A stretch of DNA of 64,000 nucleotides from Tabrizicola thermarum (GCF_003574395.1 NZ_QMJY01000082.1:62001-126000), one strand, 5' to 3'. Counted from the stretch's first letter, positions 26,577 to 35,805 are shown. Notes: generated by a model from the sequence alone, not told the origin. Numbers and translations are program-made.

Positions 26577-27830
26577 ATGGCCGAGGCACCGACCGCACTT
26601 CTGACCACCGCCGATGGCCGCCCGCTGAAGGCCGCGCTGGCGACCGCGCAGGCCCGGGCCAGACGCCGGGCGTTCCTTCTGGTGCTGCCGCTTCTGGCCT
26701 TTGTCCTGCTGACCTTCCTCATCCCCATCGTCTACATGCTGAAGCGGTCCTTCGAACATGACGGTTTCGCATCGTCCGCCCCGGCATTGGTGGCCTGGTT
26801 CAAGTCCAATCCCGATTTCGACCCGATGAACCCGCCGGAAGAGGCTTACGCCGCCCTGGTCCAGGACCTGGCGCGGATGCAGGTGGAAAAGACCACCGGC
26901 ATCGCGGGGACCCGGATCAACTATTCCGTGCCCGGCTCGATCAGCCTGTTCAAGAAAGGCGCGCGCGAGGCTGCAAGCCTGACCCCGCCCTTCAAGGAAA
27001 GCCTTCCGGCCCTTGACAAGGAATGGGCAAGGCCCGCGCTCTGGCGGGGCATGGCCTCGGCAAGCCACGTCTATACCGCCGAGTTCTACAAGGTCGCTCT
27101 GGACCTCAAGCTGACCGACAAGGGCTGGGAGCGGGGGCAGGACAACGAACGGATCTACCTTTACCTCTTTGCCAAGACCTTCCTGATCTCGGCCATCATC
27201 ACGCTGCTGTGCCTGCTGCTGGCCTTCCCGGTCGCGCATCTTCTTGCGACGCTGCCGATGGCGAAATCGTCGCTTCTGATGATCCTGGTGCTCTTGCCGT
27301 TCTGGACCTCGCTTCTGGTGCGGACGACCTCGTGGATCGCGCTTCTGCAGGAGCAGGGCGTGGTCAACAACATGCTTGTTGCCCTGGGACTTCTGGACGA
27401 CAGCGGCCGTCTTGCGATGATGTACAACATGACCGGCACCATCGTGGCGATGACCCATGTTCTGCTGCCCTTCATGATCCTGCCGCTTTATTCGGTCATG
27501 CGGGTGATCCCGCCCAGCTATGCCCGGGCCGCGCGATCCCTGGGGGCCACCAGCTGGACCACGTTCCGCCGGGTCTATCTGCCGCAGACCCTGCCGGGGA
27601 TCGCGGCGGGCTCGCTTCTGGTCTTCATCCTGGCCGTGGGTTACTACATCACCCCCGCGCTGGTCGGGGGCGCGGACGGGCAGCTGATCTCGAACCTGAT
27701 CGCCTTCCACATGTCCAAGTCGAACTGGTCGCTGGCCGCAGCCATTGCCGGGATGCTTCTGGCGTCGATCCTGCTGCTTTACTGGCTTTACGACCGGCTG
27801 ATCGGCATCGACCGGCTGAAATTCGGCTGA
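26577..27830 (+). CDS. ABC transporter permease with large periplasmic loop
   Basis: 417 residues, longer than the usual ~290-310. After the first helix (FLLVLPLLAFVLLTFLIPIVYML, residues 34-56) comes a soluble insertion of ~145 residues (residues ~57-200) before helix 2 (FLISAIITLLCLLLAFPVAHLL). The core membrane domain is normal, ending with the EAA-type cytoplasmic loop (YARAARSLGATSWTTFRRVYLP). The insertion faces the periplasm and could dock the binding protein. It is co-transcribed with the second permease 10 bp on. Confidence 0.88.
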   Translation: MAEAPTALLTTADGRPLKAALATAQARARRRAFLLVLPLLAFVLLTFLIPIVYMLKRSFEHDGFASSAPALVAWFKSNPDFDPMNPPEEAYAALVQDLARMQVEKTTGIAGTRINYSVPGSISLFKKGAREAASLTPPFKESLPALDKEWARPALWRGMASASHVYTAEFYKVALDLKLTDKGWERGQDNERIYLYLFAKTFLISAIITLLCLLLAFPVAHLLATLPMAKSSLLMILVLLPFWTSLLVRTTSWIALLQEQGVVNNMLVALGLLDDSGRLAMMYNMTGTIVAMTHVLLPFMILPLYSVMRVIPPSYARAARSLGATSWTTFRRVYLPQTLPGIAAGSLLVFILAVGYYITPALVGGADGQLISNLIAFHMSKSNWSLAAAIAGMLLASILLLYWLYDRLIGIDRLKFG

Positions 27831-27840
27831 GGAGACCATC

Positions 27841-28812
27841 ATGGCGCTACCCACCTATGCCTCGCCGCTGGAGCGGATCTGGTACTACACCTATCTGGTG
27901 ATCTGCTGCCTGGTATTCCTGTTCCTGATCGCGCCGATCCTGATCGTCATCCCGTTGTCCTTCAACGCCGAGCCCTATTTCACCTTCACCCAGAAGATGC
28001 TGTCCTTCGATCCCGAAGGATACAGCCTGCGCTGGTACGACACGCTGCTGACGCTCGGCCACCCTGCGCCGGAGACGCCGCGCGACGGCACCTGGTGGGC
28101 CGCCGTCTGGGAACGCGCGACCTGGGTGCAGGCGGCGAAGAATTCCTTCTGGGTCGGGCTCTGGGCGACGATCCTGGCGACGACGTTGGGCACGGTCGCG
28201 GCTTTGGGTCTGTCGCGGCCGGAAATGCCCTATCGGCGGCTTGTCATGGCGCTGCTGATCTCGCCCATGATCGTGCCGATCATCATCATCGCGGTGGGGA
28301 TGAGCTTCTTCTTCGCCAAGGCCTGCGTGGCGCCCGACTCTGCGATGGGGTTTCTGTTCGGCTGGGCGCTGTCGGAAAAGGGGTGCCTTGCCAACTCGCA
28401 TCTGGGGGTCATCATGGCCCATGCCGTGCTGGGCATCCCCTTCGTCATCATCACCGTAACTGCGACGCTGACCGGCTTTGACCAGTCGCTGATCCGCGCG
28501 GCGCAATCGCTGGGGGCGAACCCGCGCACGACCTTCTTCAAGGTCATCATGCCGCTGATCCTGCCGGGCGTGATCTCTGGTGCGCTGTTTGCCTTTGTCA
28601 CCTCGTTCGACGAGGTGGTGGCGGTCCTGTTCATCGCGGGTCCTGACCAGCAGACGATCCCGCGGCAGATGTTCAACGGCATCCGCGAGGCGATCTCTCC
28701 CGCCATCCTTGCCGTGGCGACGATCCTGGTGGTGATCTCGGTGCTGCTGCTGACCACGGTCGAACTGTTGCGGCGCCGGTCGGACAGGCTGCGGGGCGTG
28801 ACGGGGCGCTGA
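27841..28812 (+). CDS. ABC transporter permease, second subunit
   Basis: 323 residues with six membrane helices. The EAA-type loop is IRAAQSLGANPRTTFFKVIMP (shortened here to its core) near residue 220. Between helices 1 and 2 there is again a longer than usual outer loop (PEGYSLRWYDTLLTLGHPAP). It pairs with the upstream permease to form the channel for the PotA-type ATPase. The last gene of the operon; a complex inverted repeat follows its stop. Confidence 0.88.
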   Translation: MALPTYASPLERIWYYTYLVICCLVFLFLIAPILIVIPLSFNAEPYFTFTQKMLSFDPEGYSLRWYDTLLTLGHPAPETPRDGTWWAAVWERATWVQAAKNSFWVGLWATILATTLGTVAALGLSRPEMPYRRLVMALLISPMIVPIIIIAVGMSFFFAKACVAPDSAMGFLFGWALSEKGCLANSHLGVIMAHAVLGIPFVIITVTATLTGFDQSLIRAAQSLGANPRTTFFKVIMPLILPGVISGALFAFVTSFDEVVAVLFIAGPDQQTIPRQMFNGIREAISPAILAVATILVVISVLLLTTVELLRRRSDRLRGVTGR

Positions 28813-28818
28813 GGGACG

Positions 28819-28885
28819 GCTCCTCGTTCGCCTTCGGCTTCTCGTCGCTGGCGCTCAACGAGGAGGGGCGAAGCCAACGAGGAGC
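28819..28885. terminator. compound inverted repeat between convergent genes
   Basis: The left arm GCTCCTCGTT (28819-28828) is complementary to AACGAGGAGC (28876-28885) and, for nine bases, also to AACGAGGAG at 28857-28865. Only one of the two hairpins can form at a time. It fills the gap between the permease stop (28812) and the AEC transporter stop (28888), so it probably terminates both. Confidence 0.55.
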
Positions 28886-28887
28886 GG

Positions 28888-29826
28888 TCAGGGCAGAAGG
28901 TGCAGCCAGCCCCAGGTCGTCAGGATCGACAGGGCCGTCGCCACCAGCACGGCCGAGGCGTTGACCCGTTTCCCGACCCCATACATATGGGCGAACATGT
29001 AGGCGTTGACCCCCGGCGCCATCGCGGCCGTGACAACCGCCGACCGCAGCGCTGCCGTCCCCAGGTCGAAGACCCGCGTCCCGAGGACCCAGGTGATCGC
29101 CGGATGCAGGACCAGCGAGGCGGCTGTGACCATCAGCACCGGGCCGATGTCGCCCTCGATCCGGTAGCGGACAAGGACTCCGCCCAGCCCGAAAAGCGCC
29201 ACCGGGATCGCCGCCCGCGCCACCATGTCGACGCCGGACCAGAAGAAGCCCGGCAGGGGGTTCCCGGCGAGGTTGACGGCAAAGCCGAGAAGGATGCCGA
29301 TCACCAGCGACTGCGACAGGATCGCCCGGCCGATCTGGCGCACTAGCCTCGGGCCAGACAATCCGCGCCCTCGGGAACGGGCCCATTCCATCAGCGCGAT
29401 GCCGAAGCCGTAAAGCATCGGCGCGTGCAGCGAGATGATCGCGTAGTTTCCTTCGAGCGCCGCCGCCCCGTAGGCGCGCTCGGTGATGGCGAGGCCGAGA
29501 AGGAGCGAGTTCGAGAAGAGCCCGGCAAAACCGATGGCCACGGCATCGGGCATCGGGCGGCGGAAGATCAGCATGGTGCCGAAGAAACAGGCGAAAAAGC
29601 CGGCGAAGGCTCCGGCGTAGAAGCTGGTCATCAGGCCGAGGTCGTAGGCGACCGACAGGTCGAGATGCGCGATCGACCGGAACAGAAGGCAGGGCACGGC
29701 AAAGTTCTGCGCGAACCGCATCAGGCCATCGACGGCGGGTTCGGCGAGTAGCTGCGCCCTGACGGCGGCATAGCCGAAGCCGATGACCAGAAAGACAGGC
29801 AGGATGACGTCGAGAAGCGCGCTCAC
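28888..29826 (-). CDS. AEC-family transporter
   Basis: 312 residues and about ten hydrophobic helices in the two-bundle layout of the auxin-efflux-carrier family (LLDVILPVFLVIGFGYAAVRA at the start, FAVPCLLFRSIAHL, GFAGLFSNSLLLGLAI and MAPGVNAYMFAHMYGVGK near the end). Bacterial members move small organic acids such as malonate or malate; the substrate here is unknown. Its start overlaps the stop of the MBL-fold gene upstream (ATGA), linking it to the holB-tatD operon. Confidence 0.85.
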   Translation of the reverse strand: MSALLDVILPVFLVIGFGYAAVRAQLLAEPAVDGLMRFAQNFAVPCLLFRSIAHLDLSVAYDLGLMTSFYAGAFAGFFACFFGTMLIFRRPMPDAVAIGFAGLFSNSLLLGLAITERAYGAAALEGNYAIISLHAPMLYGFGIALMEWARSRGRGLSGPRLVRQIGRAILSQSLVIGILLGFAVNLAGNPLPGFFWSGVDMVARAAIPVALFGLGGVLVRYRIEGDIGPVLMVTAASLVLHPAITWVLGTRVFDLGTAALRSAVVTAAMAPGVNAYMFAHMYGVGKRVNASAVLVATALSILTTWGWLHLLP

Positions 29827-30629
29827 GGCTGGTTGTCGTAGACGACCGTCATCCCGTCGAATGCAGGCGTGATATGGGGCGGAAGCTCGGCCTTCAGGGT
29901 CTCGTAGTCGAGGTCGATGTGCATGTTGGTGATGACGGCGCGGGCGGGCCTGGCGCGGGCGATCCAGCCGAGTGTCATATCCAGATGCGCATGGGTCGGG
30001 TGCGGCTTTCGCCGCAGCGCGTCCACGATCCAGCAGTCGAGGCCGTCCAGCACCGGCCAGCTTTCCGCCGGGATGTCCACGGCGTCGGGCAGATAGGCAA
30101 GCGGGCCGATGCGGAAGCCGAGCGCGTCCATGCTGCCATGATCGGCGCGGAAGGGGGTCAGCGTGACCGGGCCGCCCGCACCCGGCACAGTGACGGGACC
30201 GTCGATGGTATGCAGGTCGAGGATCGGCGGATAGGGCGAGCCTTCGGGCTGGACGAAGGCATAGCCGAAGCGCGAGAGGAGCGCCTCTTGCGTGGGGGCG
30301 TCGGCCCAGACCGGCAGGCGCTGGCGCTGGTTGAAGACGACCTGCCGCAGGTCGTCGATCCCGTGCATGTGGTCGGCGTGGCTGTGGGTGTAGACCACAC
30401 CGTCCAGCGCGCCGACGCCCGCGTCCAGAAGTTGCTCGCGCATGTCGGGAGAGGTGTCGATCAGCACGCGGGTCACCCCTTCGGCCGTTTCGCGGGTGAC
30501 AAGCATCGAACAGCGGCGGCGGCGGTTCTTCGGATTTGTCGGGTCGCAGTCCCCCCAGATGCCGCCAAGGCGGGGCACGCCACCCGAGGAGCCGCAGCCG
30601 AGGATGGTGAAGGTCAGCTTCGCCATCAT
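29823..30629 (-). CDS. MBL-fold metallohydrolase (PhnP-like)
   Basis: 268 residues. N-terminal LGCGSSGGVPRLGGIWG and TRVLIDTSPDMREQLL, metal motif THSHADHMHGIDDLRQV, later His/Asp ligands in PFRADHGSMDALG and PTHAHLDMTL. The pattern matches the PhnP/phosphoribosyl cyclic phosphodiesterase branch of the family, but in alphaproteobacteria the gene is a conserved partner of tatD rather than of phosphonate genes, so the true substrate is unclear. The start overlaps the tatD stop (ATGATG). Confidence 0.88.
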   Translation of the reverse strand: MMAKLTFTILGCGSSGGVPRLGGIWGDCDPTNPKNRRRRCSMLVTRETAEGVTRVLIDTSPDMREQLLDAGVGALDGVVYTHSHADHMHGIDDLRQVVFNQRQRLPVWADAPTQEALLSRFGYAFVQPEGSPYPPILDLHTIDGPVTVPGAGGPVTLTPFRADHGSMDALGFRIGPLAYLPDAVDIPAESWPVLDGLDCWIVDALRRKPHPTHAHLDMTLGWIARARPARAVITNMHIDLDYETLKAELPPHITPAFDGMTVVYDNQP

Positions 30630-31435
30630 GCGGCCTGTGCGCTGCGGGCGGCGCGGGGGAAGAGGCGGTCGAAGTTCGCGGTGGTGATCGCGGCGAAGTC
30701 TTCCAGGCTCAACCCGAAGACCGGGGCCATTGCCCGCGCGGTATGGGCGACATAGGCGGGTTCGTTCCGCTTGCCGCGATGGGGCGGGGGGGCAAGGTAA
30801 GGACTGTCGGTCTCCAGGATCAGCCGGTCAAGCGGGGTCCTTGCAAAGATGTCGCGCAGGTCCTGCGATTTCGGGAAGGCGGCGATGCCGGAGATCGAAA
30901 GGGTGAAGCCCATCTCAAGCGCGGCTTCGGCGAGGCGGGGGCCGGAGGAAAAGCAGTGCATCACGCAAGCATACGGTTTTCGGGCCATGCCTTCGGCCAG
31001 GATCGCCTCCATGTCCTCATCCGCGTCGCGGGCATGGATGATGAGGGGCAGGCCGGTTTCCTGCGCGGCCTCGATATGGATGCGCAGGCTGATCTGCTGG
31101 ATCGCCTTGGACTCGGCGGTGTAGTGGTAGTCGAGCCCGGTTTCGCCGATGCCGACAAATTTCGGGTGACGGGCGAGGGCGACGAGGTCCTCGACCGAGG
31201 CCAGGGGGTCTTCGGCCGCGCTCATCGGGTGGGTGCCGGCGGCATAGAAGACCTCGGCATGGGCTTCGGCCAGGGCGCGGACCCTGGGTTCGTGGTGCAG
31301 CCGGGTGCAGATGGTGACCATCCGGTTCACCCCGGCGGCGCGGGCGCGGGCAATGATCGCGTCGGTTTCAAGGATCAGGTCGGGGAAGTCCAGATGACAG
31401 TGGCTGTCGACCAGATCAAGGGCAGTGGGGGGCAT
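30626..31435 (-). CDS. tatD: TatD-family metal-dependent hydrolase/deoxyribonuclease
   Basis: 269 residues. Metal ligands are HCHLDF at the start (LVDSHCHLDFPDL), Glu in GIGETGLDYHY, His in LIIHARDADEDM, His in VMHCFSSGP and Asp in ILETDSPYLAP. A 3'-5' exonuclease/DNA-quality role is known for the family. It sits 4 bp after holB and overlaps the MBL gene, in the usual alphaproteobacterial order holB-tatD-MBL; metG, often between them, is absent. Confidence 0.94.
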   Translation of the reverse strand: MPPTALDLVDSHCHLDFPDLILETDAIIARARAAGVNRMVTICTRLHHEPRVRALAEAHAEVFYAAGTHPMSAAEDPLASVEDLVALARHPKFVGIGETGLDYHYTAESKAIQQISLRIHIEAAQETGLPLIIHARDADEDMEAILAEGMARKPYACVMHCFSSGPRLAEAALEMGFTLSISGIAAFPKSQDLRDIFARTPLDRLILETDSPYLAPPPHRGKRNEPAYVAHTARAMAPVFGLSLEDFAAITTANFDRLFPRAARSAQAA

Positions 31436-31439
31436 CGGC

Positions 31440-32573
31440 TTACCTCAAGGCGAGGCTCCCCGCCGTCTCGTCGACCTTCAGGAGCATATCCATCAGAAGC
31501 GCGGCGGGGTCAAGGTTGACGGCCTTGCCGCGCCGGGCGCGGGCGGCAAGCGATTGCGCAAGGTCGGCCCAGCCGCGCGCGGCGCGCGGGTCGGGGGACA
31601 GGCGTTGCAGAAGCCGGGCCTCGCCCGGCGCGGCCTCGGGCGGAAGCTGGCCGGTCACGCCATGCCGGGCAAGCCGGGCCAGCGCAAGGTCGATGAGGGT
31701 GACGAGAAGGTCGAAGGTTTCCGCCGCGCCCCGGGCACCGGCGAGGTCCGACAGGGCCAGGGCCTGCGGGCGGTCGAGCCGGGGCAGGGTGGAGAAAAGC
31801 CGCACGAGAGCGGCATAAAGCTTCAATCCGTCGAGATTGGTCAGCCGGAATGCCTCGCCCACCGAGCCGCCGGACAGTTCGGCCAGGGCGCTGCGATCCT
31901 CGGGCGCGATCTCGCCCCCGGCCTGGGTGAGCGCATCGGCCAGATCCTGCGGCGCAAGCGGTGTCAACCGCAGTTCGCGGCAGCGCGACCGGATGGTGGG
32001 CAGAAGCCGCGCGGGCTGGTGCGCGATCAGGAAGAAGGTCACGTTCGGCGGCGGTTCTTCCAGCAGTTTCAGCAGCGCATTGGCCGAGGCGGTGTTCATC
32101 TCGTCCAGGCAGTCGACGATGGCCGTGCGATGGCCGCCGTCTGCTGCGGACAAGCTGAAAAAACTTTTCATCCTTCGCACGTCTTCGACCGAAATGACCT
32201 GCGACAGTGCGGTTTCCTTTTCGTTCGGGCCGCGGCGCAAGAGGTAATGGCGCGGCTCGGACCCTTGCAGAAGGCGGCGGGCAACCGGGTGGCTGTCGGG
32301 GATGTCCAGCGTTTCGGCGGGAGGAGCTGCGAACATGCCGCCGTCATCGGGTGGGGTGGCCAGGAGGAATCGCGCCATGCGCCAGGCAAGCGTCGCCTTG
32401 CCCACACCCTTTGGCCCGGTCAGCATCCAGGCGTGGTGCAGGCGACCGGATTGGTGAGCGCGCAGAAGCTCGGCCTCGGCGGCGGCATGGCCGAAGAGAA
32501 TCCGCGTTTCGCGCGGATGCGGGGCGCCTTCAAGGCGGTCGGGTTCGGGAAGCTGGTCTTTCGGCTCGGCCAT
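31440..32573 (-). CDS. holB: DNA polymerase III subunit delta'
   Basis: 377 residues, part of the clamp loader. Walker A is TGPKGVGKATLAWRMARFLL (residue ~50-69). Later come KSFFSLSAADGGHRTAIVD, LLKLLEEPPPNVTFFLIAH and the sensor/SRC motif TIRSRCREL. The start MAEPKDQLPEPDRL is used; a longer in-frame reading begins inside the non-coding gap. In most alphaproteobacteria tmk is immediately upstream; here 186 bp without a gene and then DUF2478 on the same strand take its place, while tmk is at 51279. Confidence 0.93.
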   Translation of the reverse strand: MAEPKDQLPEPDRLEGAPHPRETRILFGHAAAEAELLRAHQSGRLHHAWMLTGPKGVGKATLAWRMARFLLATPPDDGGMFAAPPAETLDIPDSHPVARRLLQGSEPRHYLLRRGPNEKETALSQVISVEDVRRMKSFFSLSAADGGHRTAIVDCLDEMNTASANALLKLLEEPPPNVTFFLIAHQPARLLPTIRSRCRELRLTPLAPQDLADALTQAGGEIAPEDRSALAELSGGSVGEAFRLTNLDGLKLYAALVRLFSTLPRLDRPQALALSDLAGARGAAETFDLLVTLIDLALARLARHGVTGQLPPEAAPGEARLLQRLSPDPRAARGWADLAQSLAARARRGKAVNLDPAALLMDMLLKVDETAGSLALR

Positions 32574-32759
32574 GGTGGGCAATTTGCACGGGCCGGGGGC
32601 CGGGGGAAAGGGGGGAACGTCGGCGGCCCGTCGGCAAATCATGGTCGCTGCGTGGCACGCGCAAGACCTGCGAGGTCGACGAACAGACCCGATCACAGGC
32701 GAAAGGCTTGCGCCCGGGAAAGGGAAGGGGAGCCTGCGGCGGTTCGCGGTTGTTCGGGA

Positions 32760-33272
32760 TCAGGCGCTTATAACGGTCACAGACGCCCTGCACCATGCCG
32801 CGACGATCTCGGCGTCGGCCGGCAGGGGGGATACTTCTGCCCCGGCAAAGGCAAGGAAGGCGGCAAGGTTCAACCCGTTCACCCCGATCAGGACGGGCAG
32901 GCCACGGTCAAGCGCCTCGGCGATGACGGGGACAAGTCCGCGACCTTCGGCTTCGCGTTTGCCGAACTTGTTCACGATCAGGACCTCGGCCCCGTCGAGG
33001 CGTTGCTGGACGGCATGGACGGTCTGCTCCAGCGCGCCGCTGTCCAGCGTGCAGCCGCGCGCAAGGTCGCCCCGGTCTTCGCTTATGCGGACCACGGGGC
33101 CATCGGGCAGGATGCGCAGGTCCATGTCGCATTTGCGCCGACCCTCGCGTTCGTGGTTCGACTGCACGGTTCCGGCAAGACGAACCCCTTCGGCTTCCAG
33201 AAGGGCGGCGACCTCGGCGATCAGGGCATCGGTGCGACCGCGCCCCTGCAAGGTGACATAGGCAAGTTTCAT
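32760..33272 (-). CDS. DUF2478 protein, probable molybdenum-linked NTPase-like factor
   Basis: 170 residues. Starts MKLAYVTLQGRGRTDALIAE, has the family block EVLIVNKFGKREAEGRG near residue 100 and GLPVLIGVNGLNLAAFLAFA. A central CDMDLRILPDG segment resembles nucleotide-fold proteins but I see no clean P-loop. DUF2478 proteins often lie next to molybdate transport or molybdoenzyme genes; here it follows the molybdenum enzyme AioA (60 bp, with a hairpin between). A role in molybdenum cofactor supply is inferred. Confidence 0.75.
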   Translation of the reverse strand: MKLAYVTLQGRGRTDALIAEVAALLEAEGVRLAGTVQSNHEREGRRKCDMDLRILPDGPVVRISEDRGDLARGCTLDSGALEQTVHAVQQRLDGAEVLIVNKFGKREAEGRGLVPVIAEALDRGLPVLIGVNGLNLAAFLAFAGAEVSPLPADAEIVAAWCRASVTVISA

Positions 33273-33294
33273 GGGCGCATCCTGGCAGAAGGAC

Positions 33295-33320
33295 GCCGCC
33301 CGAGGCTTCCCCCGGGCGGC
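33295..33320 (-). terminator. hairpin after aioA
   Basis: Stem GCCGCCCG/CGGGCGGC with a 10-nt loop lies 13 bp past the aioA stop and 22 bp before the DUF2478 start on the minus strand. It may reduce read-through into DUF2478. Confidence 0.55.
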
Positions 33321-33332
33321 TTCAGGGTCAGA

Positions 33333-35792
33333 TCAGAGCTCGACTTCCCACGACTTGTAGGACACCGCCGCCGAGGCCGGGGTCGCATCCGAGATCTTGC
33401 GGATGTTCGCCCAGGTGGCCTTGTAGTTCGGCAGGATCAGCTCGTTCACGCCGGCGTTCACGATATTGCCCTGCGCGCCGTTCGGGGCACCGAAGACCAT
33501 GAAGGTCTCGTTGCGACGGGCGGTCGGCTCGGGGTAGGCAAGCGCCTGGGTCGCGCCCACATCGTTGTAGACCTCGACCATGTCGCCCGCCTTGATGCCA
33601 AGCTCGGCCATGTCGTCGGGGTTGATCTGGATGAAGGGCACCGGGAAGCGATCCATCACGAAGTCGTTGCCCTGATCCAGGAACCAGTTCTGCCAGTTCA
33701 TGTTGGCGCGGCCGTTGTTGATGAAGAAGCGGTGGTTGGCCTGCTGCTGGGCCTTGCCCGGAGCCTGCCAGCCGCGCCATTCGCCCAGGCAGAACAGCGC
33801 CTTCTTGTCCTCGCGCCCGTGCCGGGTGAAGTTGCCGTCCTCATACAGGCGGTTGGTGCCGATCAGCTTGCCGTCGGCAAAGCCCACCACCGGCTCCAGC
33901 ACCCCATCGTTGCCCATGGCGCGCAGGCGGTCATAGGTGACTTCGGGGTTGCCCTGATGGTAGCCGTCCATGAAGGCGTCTTCCTCGGTCTTCCAGTCAT
34001 AGCCCTTGAACTGGTCGGCATACTCGTTGCGCCCGTCCTCGCGCAGCACACGTTCCAGGTTCTGGGCGATGCCGGCGGCGATCAGGCAGTCGGGGCGCGC
34101 CGAGCCCGGCGGGTCCATGTATTTCTCGGTCAGCCGCAGGCGCCGTTCGCCGTTCATCGAGGTCAGGTTCATCTCGCCCGATTCGACCGCCGGCAGGATC
34201 ACATGCGCGGCCTGGCCGATCTGGCTGTGGATGATGTCCACATCCACCACGAAGAGACCGCCCGCATTGATCGCGCCGACGATGGCATCGACCAGCTCTT
34301 CGCGCGGGCGCCCGGCGGCGGCGTCCATGGCATCCTTCACCATCTGGCTGCGCCGGTTGTAGACGCGCTTGAACTGGCTGGCGTTCAGCGTGGTCTTGTA
34401 GTGGTCGTTGGCCCAGATGTGGTGCACCTTGCCGCGACCGGCGATCAGCAGGTCGTCGATATAGGGCGCGGGGCGGCCGACATGGGCGTCGGAGGGGCGG
34501 TAGTAGCCTTCCTGGTGGCCGCCCAGACGGCAACAGCCGCCGCCCTCGCGCCCGACGTTGCCGGTGGCCAGCGCGATGTTCAGCAAGCTGCCGATGGCAC
34601 GATAGTTGTCGTTGCCCCAGATGATGCCCTTTTCATAGCCGGTGACGCATTTCCGGCGGCTGCCGTCCTCCTTGGGCTTGGCGATCCACTCGGCGGCCTG
34701 GATGATCTGCGCCTCGGTCAGGCCGGTGGCGGCGGCGCCGTCGGCCAGGCTCATCCTGCAGGCCACACGCGCGGCCTCGAACGAACCGAGCGACGCGGGA
34801 TGCGCGCTGTCGGCAGGAACCGCCACGTCGCCCTGGAAGGTCGATTTGGCGATGAAGTCGGCATCGACCCAGCCCTGATCGGCGATGTAGGTGAACAGGG
34901 TGTTGTGCAGCGCCACGTCCGACCCGGGCGTGATCGCCAGATGCAGGACGTTCTCGGCGCCCGCCACCTGCTCACAGGCATCCACCGTCACCGTGCGGCG
35001 CGGGTCCGAGATGACGACCTTGGCCCCGGCCTGCATCCCCTTGACCATGTGGTTGAGGAACAGGTTGGTCTGGCACTCCATCGGGTTGGTGCCGACCAGG
35101 AAGATCGTGTCGGTGACTTCATAGTCGGCGTAATTGTAGTTCAGCTCGTCCACGCCCATGTCGCGGCTGGAGTGGACCTCCGAGTTGTAGGCCGGGCGGT
35201 TGTGGATGCGGCAGTGCCTGACCTTCATCGAGCCGAAGTAGAGCTTGCCGGTGCCCCAGGTGTTCTCATACCCGCCTGCGCTGCCGCCGTGGTCGAACAT
35301 CGACACGAAGAGATCGTCCTCGTTGTCCTTGTCGATCACGCGCGCGGTGACGCGGGCCACCAGGTCCAAGGCATCATCCCAGGATGTCGGCTGCCAGGTG
35401 CCATAGCGCCAGACCATCGGATCGGTCAGGCGCTGCTGCTGGGTGCCGTTCACGTCGGACCGCCGGTTCTCGGCCATCCGCGCGCCGCGGATCGAGCCGA
35501 GCCCTGAGTTCACCACGCAGTTCACATCGGGCTTGATGACCAGATGCACATCCTTGCCGTTCTGCTTGACGACGTTGTACATCGAGGGCGCATACCAGGC
35601 CTCGGTCTCGGCCCCCTGCTGTTGCGACAGGTCCGCGCCGATCCAGTTGCTGTCGGTCGAGCCTTGCGTCTTCAGCGGCCAGGTATAGGCCTTGTAGCCG
35701 CAGCCGACGATGCAGTAGTGGCAGGTGACGTTGTGTTCCTTGGCGCCTGCGGGAATGATCGGCAGGCGGTCGATGTTGCGTTTGTAAGCCAT
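33333..35792 (-). CDS. aioA: arsenite oxidase large (molybdopterin) subunit
   Basis: 819 residues, typical for the family, in the DMSO-reductase superfamily. Oxidises As(III) to As(V) in the periplasm. The 3Fe-4S ligands are C24, C27 and C31 (CHYCIVGC), with no fourth cysteine, as in known AioA. Other family blocks are PDVNCVVNSGLGSIRGARMA, MFDHGGSAGGYENTWGTGK, FLVGTNPMECQTN and VGREGGGCCRLGGHQEGY. No signal peptide: it is carried through Tat by AioB. Electrons would pass through the Rieske subunit to a c-type cytochrome such as CycA. It starts 13 bp after aioB. Confidence 0.97.
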   Translation of the reverse strand: MAYKRNIDRLPIIPAGAKEHNVTCHYCIVGCGYKAYTWPLKTQGSTDSNWIGADLSQQQGAETEAWYAPSMYNVVKQNGKDVHLVIKPDVNCVVNSGLGSIRGARMAENRRSDVNGTQQQRLTDPMVWRYGTWQPTSWDDALDLVARVTARVIDKDNEDDLFVSMFDHGGSAGGYENTWGTGKLYFGSMKVRHCRIHNRPAYNSEVHSSRDMGVDELNYNYADYEVTDTIFLVGTNPMECQTNLFLNHMVKGMQAGAKVVISDPRRTVTVDACEQVAGAENVLHLAITPGSDVALHNTLFTYIADQGWVDADFIAKSTFQGDVAVPADSAHPASLGSFEAARVACRMSLADGAAATGLTEAQIIQAAEWIAKPKEDGSRRKCVTGYEKGIIWGNDNYRAIGSLLNIALATGNVGREGGGCCRLGGHQEGYYRPSDAHVGRPAPYIDDLLIAGRGKVHHIWANDHYKTTLNASQFKRVYNRRSQMVKDAMDAAAGRPREELVDAIVGAINAGGLFVVDVDIIHSQIGQAAHVILPAVESGEMNLTSMNGERRLRLTEKYMDPPGSARPDCLIAAGIAQNLERVLREDGRNEYADQFKGYDWKTEEDAFMDGYHQGNPEVTYDRLRAMGNDGVLEPVVGFADGKLIGTNRLYEDGNFTRHGREDKKALFCLGEWRGWQAPGKAQQQANHRFFINNGRANMNWQNWFLDQGNDFVMDRFPVPFIQINPDDMAELGIKAGDMVEVYNDVGATQALAYPEPTARRNETFMVFGAPNGAQGNIVNAGVNELILPNYKATWANIRKISDATPASAAVSYKSWEVEL

Positions 35793-35805
35793 GTGATCGC
35801 CCCCC

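Noticed and set aside
31425-35507. Very long open frame on the plus strand opposite holB, DUF2478 and aioA
   Set aside because: High-GC DNA leaves long stop-free antisense frames. The minus strand encodes HolB and AioA with all family motifs; the plus-strand translation has no family resemblance.
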